Shown: positions 1-5,216 of the stretch, piece by piece
How positions within the stretch are numbered: position 1 is the first letter of the stretch
Layout of the letters: every line of letters begins with the position of its first letter
Assembly (NCBI GenBank): GCA_041623475.1
Contig: JBFJWU010000127.1
Location: 1 to 8,889, forward strand
Length of the DNA stretch: 8,889 nt
Source: JBFJWU01 sp041623475 [NCBI: bacterium]
GTDB taxonomy: Bacteria > J088
Reading direction: 5' to 3'
The notes under the pieces: model-generated
Databases searched by the model: none
What the model was told of the DNA's origin: nothing
What the model saw: the letters and a program-made list of their open reading frames with translations, nothing else
Translations under genes and position numbers: made by a program

Positions 1-1
1 G

Positions 2-64
2 CTTGCCGATGACGCCGGAGCGCCCTCAAATGCAAAGATCTATATATTTCCGAAAGGTTCATGA
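2..64 (+). CDS. Possible C-terminal tail of a plus-strand gene entering from the left edge
   Basis: The frame starting at base 2 is open for 20 codons and stops at TGA (62-64), just before a terminator hairpin. The peptide ends AKIYIFPKGS, a plausible hydrophobic/basic protein end. The other two plus frames are less attractive: one stops at base 10-12 and the other reads through the terminator. A gene ending here would converge with the tRNA genes and share their terminator. The fragment is too short to identify a family, and it could be non-coding. Confidence 0.3.
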   Translation, partial: LADDAGAPSNAKIYIFPKGS

Positions 65-99
65 AAAAAGGGCTCCCATTAAATGAGAGCCCTTTAAAA
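64..99 (-). terminator. Intrinsic terminator of the tRNA-Asp transcript, probably bidirectional
   Basis: AAAGGGCTC (67-75) pairs with GAGCCCTTT (87-95) around an 11-base loop. Read on the minus strand, the stem is followed by six T residues, the classic rho-independent form, 3 bases past the tRNA-Asp CCA end. Read on the plus strand, the stem follows a possible stop codon at 62-64, but only TTT is available, inside the stem itself. It therefore mainly serves the tRNAs and may also close a gene arriving from the left. Confidence 0.85.
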
Positions 100-101
100 G
101 C

Positions 102-178
102 TGGCGGGGCGGACGGGACTTGAACCCGCGACCTCCGGCGTGACAGGCCGGCATTCTAACCAGCTGAACTACCGCCCC
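102..178 (-). tRNA. tRNA-Asp (anticodon GUC), CCA encoded
   Basis: On the minus strand the acceptor GGGGCGG pairs with CCGCCCC, followed by discriminator G and an encoded CCA, 77 nt in all. The anticodon arm is CCGGC, loop CTGTCAC, GCCGG, giving anticodon GTC. The T-arm carries GGTTCAAGTCC. G73 and the GUC anticodon are identity elements of tRNA-Asp. It lies 77 bases downstream of tRNA-Val and directly before the terminator. Confidence 0.97.
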
Positions 179-210
179 AACCGATTCTTATTTTCGAATT
201 AGGAATGGAC

Positions 211-239
211 ATTGTGTCAGGGGACCCGACACTCGTCAA
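211..239 (-). promoter_or_regulatory. Putative promoter of tRNA-Asp
   Basis: On the minus strand, -35 TTGACG (239-234), a 17-base spacer and -10 CACAAT (216-211) lie about 32 bases before the mature tRNA-Asp 5' end. The spacer and the edge of the -10 hold an imperfect inverted repeat, GTGTC (214-218) with GACAC (228-232), flanking GGG/CCC. This could be an operator or a structure in the precursor. tRNA-Asp may thus be transcribed both on its own and by read-through from tRNA-Val. Confidence 0.4.
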
Positions 240-255
240 CTCCAAATCTTGGGAG

Positions 256-328
256 TGGGCGAAACAGGGCTCGAACCTGTGACCCCCGCCTTGTAAGGGC
301 GGTGCTCTCCCAGCTGAGCTATTCGCCC
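256..328 (-). tRNA. tRNA-Val (anticodon UAC), CCA not encoded
   Basis: On the minus strand the acceptor GGGCGAA pairs with TTCGCCC and is followed by discriminator A (position 256), giving 73 nt before CCA addition. The D-arm is AGCTCAGCTGGGAGAGC. The anticodon arm is CCGCC, loop CTTACAA, GGCGG, giving TAC, which reads GUA and other valine codons. The T-arm contains GGTTCGAGCC. After the discriminator come CTC rather than CCA, so the end must be added by tRNA nucleotidyltransferase. Confidence 0.97.
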
Positions 329-356
329 GGAAGTAAATAGTTTCGCATATTTTAAA

Positions 357-385
357 ATTTGAAACAGTCGCGCCTGGCAGGTCAA
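357..385 (-). promoter_or_regulatory. Putative promoter of the tRNA-Val/tRNA-Asp cluster
   Basis: On the minus strand, -35 TTGACC (385-380), a 17-base spacer and -10 TCAAAT (362-357) lie 28 bases before mature tRNA-Val. The stretch just after the -10 is very AT-rich, which would favour melting. Spacing and distance to the tRNA match those of the promoter proposed for tRNA-Asp, which supports both calls. It is assigned from sequence only. Confidence 0.45.
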
Positions 386-386
386 C

Positions 387-443
387 GAGCACCGCCCGTG
401 CAAATCAAATGCTCTCGCGGCCCGGGCACTGAGTAATTCGCCC
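387..443. pseudogene. Decayed tRNA-Val-like fragments upstream of the intact tRNA-Val
   Basis: Minus-strand bases 443-429 (GGGCGAATTACTCAG) match the first 15 bases of the intact tRNA-Val at 13 positions, and GAGAGCA of the D-arm recurs further on. Just upstream, AAATATGCG also occurs before the intact gene. On the opposite strand, 387-397 (GAGCACCGCCC) is identical to the D-arm/anticodon-arm junction of tRNA-Val, and the match continues imperfectly to about 403. No complete cloverleaf can be folded. This looks like remnants of one or two rearranged copies, though chance similarity is not excluded. Confidence 0.35.
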
Positions 444-479
444 GACCGCATATTTCAAACTGGAATCGGCCCGGCCGAG

Positions 480-1184
480 CTATTTCGCAAGCTGCTCTAT
501 GACCCGGGCCGGGGTTGTTCGCTGCAACGATTCCAGTACCAGGTCGGCCTGTTCCTCCAACCGTTCGGGCGTTTCGGTCCCGTGGACCCCAACCGTCCAG
601 CAGCCAGCCCCCCGGCCGCTGCGCAGACCATAAATCGTATCCTCCAGGACAACACATTGATCCGGACGCAGTTCTGGTTGCCCGTCGGAAACGGCATCCT
701 TGTTCAGCAGCCGCATCAACTGGACGTACCCTTCGGGATCGGGCTTGCTGTTCAGCACGTCTTCGGCGGTGACGATGCGGACGATCCGGTCCGCCACACC
801 CATTGCCCGCAGGCCCAGGTCAACCTCGGGCCGCAGGGCACCGCTGCAGACACCAACCAGATACCGGTCTGCTGCTGCACCAAGGAAGTCCACGGCACCG
901 GGTTTGATCGACAGATCCCGGGCCATCAGCTTCTGGACCCGTTCGGCCTTGTCCCGGATCAGGTCATCCATTAACTGATCCCCGGGAGCATCCAGTCCAT
1001 GCTGCCGAAAGATTTCCCTAAATCCGTCACGATCGTCGTAGCCGACAAACGACTCGAAATAGTTGGCTTCGTCCAGAGTAATTCCATGCCCGGCAACCGT
1101 ATCGCGAAACCCGGCGAAATGCACGGGTTCGGTGTCGGCCAGCAAGCCATCGAAGTCAAACAGAAATGCGCGGATTTCAGTCAT
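480..1184 (-). CDS. HAD-superfamily hydrolase, phosphoglycolate phosphatase / beta-phosphoglucomutase-like
   Basis: This 234-residue cytosolic phosphatase has every HAD motif. Motif I is DFDG with nucleophile Asp10 and acid/base Asp12. Motif II is Ser114 in GVCSGA, motif III is Lys147 in NSKPDP, and motif IV is Glu181-Asp182 in VLEDT. The stretch between motifs I and II is the usual helical cap (C1 type), as in phosphoglycolate phosphatases, beta-phosphoglucomutases and other small sugar-phosphate phosphatases. The substrate cannot be told from sequence. The start is the ATG at 1184, preceded 4 bases away by AGAGG; the in-frame ATG 18 bases earlier lies upstream of that ribosome site. It follows the HD-GYP gene by 59 bases holding a GC hairpin, so it may be co-transcribed. 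A role in recycling phosphoglycolate would suit the nearby glyoxylate aminotransferase, but this is inference. Confidence 0.9.
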   Translation of the reverse strand: MTEIRAFLFDFDGLLADTEPVHFAGFRDTVAGHGITLDEANYFESFVGYDDRDGFREIFRQHGLDAPGDQLMDDLIRDKAERVQKLMARDLSIKPGAVDFLGAAADRYLVGVCSGALRPEVDLGLRAMGVADRIVRIVTAEDVLNSKPDPEGYVQLMRLLNKDAVSDGQPELRPDQCVVLEDTIYGLRSGRGAGCWTVGVHGTETPERLEEQADLVLESLQRTTPARVIEQLAK

Positions 1185-1220
1185 GAAACCTCTTTCGTAC
1201 ACGGTGATTTTAGTTGTTCA

Positions 1221-1239
1221 GGGCCGGGCGAACCGGCCC
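1221..1239 (-). other. Perfect GC hairpin between the HD-GYP and HAD genes
   Basis: GGGCCGG (1221-1227) and CCGGCCC (1233-1239) form a 7-bp stem with a 5-base loop, 4 bases after the HD-GYP stop codon. There is no T-tract on either strand, so it is not a standard intrinsic terminator. It could stabilise the upstream mRNA end, partly terminate transcription or pause it, setting HAD levels below HD-GYP levels. Confidence 0.45.
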
Positions 1240-1243
1240 GCTG

Positions 1244-3229
1244 TCAGGCGGCGTCCTGCCCCGCAGGGACCTTTTCGAATACTTTGGCATCCAGAAACAA
1301 CTGGTACAGGTCGAGATCCAGTTTGCCGTCGTCTACTTCCATTTTCAAAATATCCAGCGCTCGTTGCAATGGAATCGCCCGCTTGTATGGACGATCAGTC
1401 GCAGTCAGGGCATCAAAAATATCGCTGATTGTCATCATCCGCGTCTGCAGCGGAATATCATCAGCGCTGACCCCCCTGGGGTACCCGGAACCATCCAGCT
1501 TTTCGTGGTGCCCGTAGGCGATGTCGGCAACGTTCTTCAAGTCGGATGTCCAGGGAATCAGTTGCAGGAATCGATAGGTATGAGACACATGAGATTCGAT
1601 TTCCAGCCGTTCTTCGTTGTTCAGGCTGCCCTTGGGAATCGACAGGTTTGTGAATTCCGGCTGGGTCAACAACGGCAACGGATCGCCATCTGGATCCTCG
1701 ACCGAAATGTTGAGCATTTCTGCTAATTCGCCGGCAGCGTCTTCGGGCAGGACCGATGGCTCGTTGGCCTGGCGCAATACGGCAAGATGGCCGTTCAGCG
1801 TTTCCAGCTCGCCGCCCAACCATTTGTCCAGCCGTTTCTTTTCCGCAATGGCCTCGTCATGGCTGGCATTGACGAACTTGTCGATCACCTGGCGGGCCAC
1901 GGTCAGTTCCATTGTTTTGCGAATCAGGCGGAACCGGTCTTCGATATGCCGCATATCGTAGTTGTACAGCTTTTTGGCCTTGACCAGGACATCCTCTTTG
2001 ACACCGATCTTGCCAAAATCATGCAACAGCCCCGCGTAGTAGATCTCCTGGATCTGCTCGTCGCTGAACCGCGGCTTGGCCAGCGCACCGGCTCCGGTAC
2101 GGTTTACGGCTTCGGCCAGTCCGACGGTCAGTTTGGCCACACGTTCACTGTGACCAGCGGTGGTCGGATCCCGCTGCTCGATTGCCGATACCGACGCAAA
2201 AATAAAGCTTTCAAACTGGCGATTAAGGTCCTCGTACAGCTGGGCGTTCTCGATTGCGACTGCGGCCTGGCTGGCCAGGCTGGACACGAGCGCCACGTCT
2301 TCGTCGGTATAGGGAACGACGGTTTCGGCAACGACATCATCGCTGGTCAGCTTGACATCAAAATCGGTCTTCTTGTTGATCAACTGGACGACGCCAATGA
2401 TATCCTCGTCGTGGTTTTTCATCGGCACGACCAGCTGGCTTTTGGAACGGTAATTATTGGCCTCGTCGAAGCCGCGATTGTACTGGTATTCAACGTCTTC
2501 CGGCAATTCGTATACGTCCTGAATCTGCAGGACATTGCCGGACAGTGCCACGTATCCCGAAATTGAATGCCGGTCGATGGGCAGGCGAAACGCCCTGAAG
2601 TCCCCGGCCAGGGTGTCATTTTGCGCAACCTTGAAGAACAGCGAGCCGGATTCGTCGCTGTCCTCGTCCAGTTCAACCAGGTAAAGACTGCCACCGTCGC
2701 TGCTGGTCATTCCGCGCAGGCGCGTAACGATTAAATCCAGCAATTTATCAAGATTGCGTTCGTTGCTGAGGGCCACCCCGATTTCGTTCAATTCGTCCAG
2801 GTTTTTCCCCTGGATGGCACTGGACTGCAGCAGCTTGCCCATTTCATGCCGGCGCGCCGTATGGTTCGCGGCGCGGGCCAGGGCCAGCGAACGGGTCTTG
2901 GTTCGTGAACGCCGGGCCACGAAATCAGCAATTTCAAATCGCGCAGCCCACTGGGGGATGTCGACGGTTCGGGCAATAACCAGCGCCGAAATCTCAGGTG
3001 GAAACTCGGGGATTTCATCGATCAGCGGGGCCATGTCTTCTTCTGACAGAACCATCAGGATCGGAACCGCAGGTCGTTCGCCAGCGATCGCAATCTTGTG
3101 AATCTGTTCCAGGACACCTTTGCTGTCCAGGTATTCGACATCCCAGCCAAGGACCTTGACCGCATCGCGCATCAATCGCGCCAGCGATCGATCAATCATG
3201 ATTTCGATGTTCGGTTTCTGAATCTTCAC
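1244..3229 (-). CDS. Pseudo-receiver/GAF/HD-GYP protein, predicted cyclic-di-GMP phosphodiesterase
   Basis: This 661-residue cytosolic protein has no membrane segment. Residues 1-125 resemble a receiver domain in strand/helix rhythm but have no convincing phospho-acceptor Asp or conserved Lys, so I infer a degenerate receiver. Residues 145-330 are a GAF sensor domain (LVVPM and IIGVVQLINK strands). Residues 340-650 are HD-GYP: His360 in AGHSERV, His403-Asp404 in LLHDFGKIG, His547, HHE (574-576) with DGSGYP, and Asp603. All usual metal ligands and the GYP signature are present, so hydrolysis of cyclic-di-GMP (or cGAMP) is expected. Unusually, 144 residues separate HD from the next metal-binding His, where about 30 is normal, so roughly 115 charged helical residues are inserted. 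The GTG start (3227-3229) is favoured because the 12-base element before it recurs at the same distance from another GTG start. An internal ATG at 3199 is the alternative. It has its own promoter. Confidence 0.93.
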   Translation of the reverse strand: MKIQKPNIEIMIDRSLARLMRDAVKVLGWDVEYLDSKGVLEQIHKIAIAGERPAVPILMVLSEEDMAPLIDEIPEFPPEISALVIARTVDIPQWAARFEIADFVARRSRTKTRSLALARAANHTARRHEMGKLLQSSAIQGKNLDELNEIGVALSNERNLDKLLDLIVTRLRGMTSSDGGSLYLVELDEDSDESGSLFFKVAQNDTLAGDFRAFRLPIDRHSISGYVALSGNVLQIQDVYELPEDVEYQYNRGFDEANNYRSKSQLVVPMKNHDEDIIGVVQLINKKTDFDVKLTSDDVVAETVVPYTDEDVALVSSLASQAAVAIENAQLYEDLNRQFESFIFASVSAIEQRDPTTAGHSERVAKLTVGLAEAVNRTGAGALAKPRFSDEQIQEIYYAGLLHDFGKIGVKEDVLVKAKKLYNYDMRHIEDRFRLIRKTMELTVARQVIDKFVNASHDEAIAEKKRLDKWLGGELETLNGHLAVLRQANEPSVLPEDAAGELAEMLNISVEDPDGDPLPLLTQPEFTNLSIPKGSLNNEERLEIESHVSHTYRFLQLIPWTSDLKNVADIAYGHHEKLDGSGYPRGVSADDIPLQTRMMTISDIFDALTATDRPYKRAIPLQRALDILKMEVDDGKLDLDLYQLFLDAKVFEKVPAGQDAA

Positions 3230-3237
3230 GGTTGGTA

Positions 3238-3249
3238 AGTTTACCTGTC
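3238..3249 (-). promoter_or_regulatory. Shared 12-base leader element before the HD-GYP GTG start
   Basis: On the minus strand GACAGGTAAACT ends exactly 8 bases before the GTG start. The identical 12-mer stands at the identical distance from the GTG start of the rhomboid gene (8484-8495). Its AGG core is too far from the GTG (14 bases) for an ordinary ribosome-binding site. It could be an operator, a translation-control site, or a -10 box (TAAACT) for a near-leaderless mRNA. Function unknown. Confidence 0.5.
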
Positions 3250-3280
3250 TACCGACGAACGTTCCCTGCTACCCCCCGAC

Positions 3281-3309
3281 ATTATCCCGGACAGGCCACG
3301 GAAGTTCAA
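3281..3309 (-). promoter_or_regulatory. Putative promoter of the HD-GYP gene
   Basis: On the minus strand, -35 TTGAAC (3309-3304), a 17-base spacer and -10 GATAAT (3286-3281) lie just beyond the aminotransferase stop codon. The -10 matches consensus at five of six positions. Transcription would start near 3274, giving a leader of about 45 bases that contains the shared 12-base element. The HD-GYP gene is therefore probably not dependent on aminotransferase transcription. Confidence 0.45.
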
Positions 3310-3312
3310 CAA

Positions 3313-4446
3313 TCACATATTCGCAATTGTATCGGCAATGGAATCGACGACAAACTCCGCACGTTCCGGCATCGCATTGGCGCCCATCAGGCCGATCCTT
3401 ACGGCCTGCCCGGCAAGGTCACCCAGGCCACCGCCGACTTCGACCTGGTGACGTTCCAGCAGCAACTGCCGCAGCCGCGACTCGTCACAGCCGGCTGGCG
3501 GCCGGACACAGTGCAACATCGGCAACCTGTGCCGCTCGTCCGTGACAACGTACTGGAATCCCAATTCTGTCAGTCCATTTGCCAGTACGTCCGCGGCGCG
3601 GCGCAGGCGCTGACGGACGGCATCCAGCCCGACTTCCTGACTGATCCGCAACGCTTCGTGCAAACTGAACAGCGGGCCGATCGGTGCCGTGTGATGGTAC
3701 GATCGTCGGCTGTCGGTGGATTCCCAATAGGCAAGCAGCTTGTCCAGGTCCAGGTACCAGCTGGGCACGGGTGACCGGCGGCGGCGGAAACGCTCAACCG
3801 CACGCGGTCCAATGGTTGCGGGCGCCAGGCCCGGTGTCACGCCCAGGCATTTCTGGCTGCCACTGAATGCACTGTCAATTCCGGTACGGTCGACATCAAT
3901 GGGCAACCCCAGGAACGATGTCACTGTATCCACCAGCATCAGCGCGCCGTTGGCCCGGGCGATGTCGGCGATTTTGTCCAGGTCCGGCTGCTGGACACCG
4001 GTGCTGGTTTCGGCGTGGACCAACCAGACAATATCAATGGATCCGGCGTTCGCGACGGCTTGCCGAATCGCATCAGGGCCAATGGGTTGGCCCCACGGTG
4101 CCTGGACACGAATCACGTGGCCACCCAGCTTGGTCACCATCTCGGCGATTCGACCGCCGAATACGCCGTTGACGCCGACGACGACCCGGTCGCCGGGCTC
4201 TACCAGGTTGACGGCCAGGAACTCCATACCTGCCGTCCCGGTACCGCTGACCGGAAATGTACATGGATTGGCAGTCCCGAATACCTCCCGCAGTCCGTCA
4301 CAGATCTCGTCCATAATGACCGAAAATCCGGGGTCCATGTGCCCAATCAACGGCAGCGATGCCGCCCCGGCCACCCTGGGGTCCGAGTTTGCCGGACCAG
4401 GCCCGAACAAATGCCGTGAAATTCCGCGTTCAGAAAGGGCAATCAT
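3313..4446 (-). CDS. Class V PLP aminotransferase, alanine/serine-glyoxylate aminotransferase type
   Basis: This 377-residue cytosolic enzyme uses pyridoxal phosphate to transfer an amino group, most likely from alanine or serine to glyoxylate. Family signs in order: FGPGPANSDPRV near the N-terminus (14-25), the SGTGTAGME cofactor loop (67-75), Asp173 in LVDTVTS, the Schiff-base Lys199 in SGSQKCLG, YHHTAPI (250-256), and the carboxylate-binding Arg349 in VRIGLMG. These match human AGT and the plant/bacterial serine-glyoxylate enzymes, and the length is normal. Ureidoglycine-glyoxylate aminotransferase and a cysteine-desulfurase-like role are alternatives that cannot be fully excluded. The ATG at 4446 is preceded by AAGGA about 10 bases away. 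A longer in-frame start at 4551 would cross the divergent promoters and the next gene and is rejected. It is divergent from the metallophosphoesterase gene. Confidence 0.92.
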   Translation of the reverse strand: MIALSERGISRHLFGPGPANSDPRVAGAASLPLIGHMDPGFSVIMDEICDGLREVFGTANPCTFPVSGTGTAGMEFLAVNLVEPGDRVVVGVNGVFGGRIAEMVTKLGGHVIRVQAPWGQPIGPDAIRQAVANAGSIDIVWLVHAETSTGVQQPDLDKIADIARANGALMLVDTVTSFLGLPIDVDRTGIDSAFSGSQKCLGVTPGLAPATIGPRAVERFRRRRSPVPSWYLDLDKLLAYWESTDSRRSYHHTAPIGPLFSLHEALRISQEVGLDAVRQRLRRAADVLANGLTELGFQYVVTDERHRLPMLHCVRPPAGCDESRLRQLLLERHQVEVGGGLGDLAGQAVRIGLMGANAMPERAEFVVDSIADTIANM

Positions 4447-4480
4447 TGCAAAGGAATCCTTGAAGCCGTCGGCGAAACAA

Positions 4481-4509
4481 TTGATTCGCCATCGCAAAAG
4501 AATTATACT
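4481..4509 (+). promoter_or_regulatory. Promoter of the metallophosphoesterase/MBL operon
   Basis: TTGATT (4481-4486), a 17-base spacer and TATACT (4504-4509) form a good sigma-70-type promoter. Transcription would start near 4516, giving a leader of about 20 bases that contains the AAGGGG ribosome site at 4523. The -10 box overlaps a perfect TATAAT on the opposite strand. Confidence 0.6.
4502..4507 (-). promoter_or_regulatory. Putative -10 box of the divergent aminotransferase promoter
   Basis: Minus-strand TATAAT (4507-4502) is a perfect -10 consensus about 55 bases before the aminotransferase ATG. At the -35 distance only TGTCCC is found, a poor match. It shares four bases with the plus-strand TATACT, so the two polymerases could not open this DNA at once. 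Confidence 0.35.
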
Positions 4510-4534
4510 GGACGGCGAACCAAGGGGACAGACT

Positions 4535-5200
4535 GTGAAAGTCGGCGTCATCAGTGATACGCACGGGAATATCGGGGGATTCCTGGATGCATTTGACCTG
4601 CTTCGAACTGAGCACGAAGTAGCGAAACTGTTTTTCCTTGGCCATGACTACAAAGACATGGACCGGGTCATCGAAATCAAACGCGCCCTGCGTGCGGCAA
4701 AACGCAAGGATGAAGACCCGACCGACTTCGTCAGTGATCTTTATGACGTTCTTGCCAAACAGGAGGGGCTGCACAGCGTCAAGACCCGGGACAAACTGGA
4801 AGATACTGAGTGGCTGAAGAAGCACACGATCCGCGTTCCCGGTGATGACGAAGACGAGGCCCTGTTCGGCGACGAGATCAACGACAAAGAGTTTGAACTG
4901 GTGGGCGGTCGCATTGTCTGTGCCGTTCACAATCCAAAGACGTTGTCCAAAGAAGACATCGCAAGCGCAACGATCATCATCTATGGCCACAGCCACCTGT
5001 ACCAGGTAGACAAAGCCGGATCCCGGTTTTTCTGTAATCCGGGTCATTTGATGGCGGACGTGGACCAGGGTCGCAAGCCGACGTATGGCGTCCTCGACAT
5101 GGGCGAATCACCACGCTTCCAGGTATTTGACCTGGACGGAAACGTCGTTCTGGACAAACCCCTGGAACTGGAAACGAAACGCAAGTTTTCGGCGTCCTGA
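4535..5200 (+). CDS. YfcE-like calcineurin-type metallophosphoesterase with altered motifs
   Basis: This 221-residue cytosolic protein has the fold signature of small bacterial metallophosphoesterases: Asp8-x-His10 in ISDTHGN, His132 in AVHNP, and GHSH (151-154) followed by CNPGH. These enzymes hydrolyse phosphodiesters or phosphomonoesters with two metal ions. Two motifs deviate. The usual GD is replaced by Gly36-His37-Asp38, and the usual GN(H/C)(D/E) reads GDDE (103-106), with Asp in place of the metal-bridging Asn. An extra charged helical stretch (about 50-97) makes it longer than YfcE (about 180 residues). The substrate is unknown and activity may be altered. The GTG start (4535) has AAGGGG 6 bases upstream. 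The frame stays open upstream for 265 codons, but that part is antisense to the aminotransferase. It is first in an operon, 16 bases before the MBL gene. Confidence 0.85.
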   Translation: MKVGVISDTHGNIGGFLDAFDLLRTEHEVAKLFFLGHDYKDMDRVIEIKRALRAAKRKDEDPTDFVSDLYDVLAKQEGLHSVKTRDKLEDTEWLKKHTIRVPGDDEDEALFGDEINDKEFELVGGRIVCAVHNPKTLSKEDIASATIIIYGHSHLYQVDKAGSRFFCNPGHLMADVDQGRKPTYGVLDMGESPRFQVFDLDGNVVLDKPLELETKRKFSAS

Positions 5201-5216
5201 TTACGGCAGCGTCGAC

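Noticed and set aside
1-65. Minus-strand start ATGAACC just after the tRNA terminator, open for about 20 codons to the left edge
   Set aside because: No ribosome site is visible because the terminator stem occupies that place. The fragment has rare codons and no recognisable sequence.
1787-2566. 259-codon plus-strand open frame
   Set aside because: It is antisense to the GAF/HD-GYP gene, with mirror-image codon composition and no recognisable domain.
3740-4534. In-frame plus-strand extension that would add 265 residues to the metallophosphoesterase
   Set aside because: It is fully antisense to the conserved aminotransferase, shows no domain, and a promoter, ribosome site and GTG start lie right at the conserved N-terminus of the phosphoesterase.
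4447-4551. Longer aminotransferase with 35 extra N-terminal residues
   Set aside because: It would start inside the metallophosphoesterase gene and cross both promoters. The family begins near the ATG at 4446, which has an AAGGA site.
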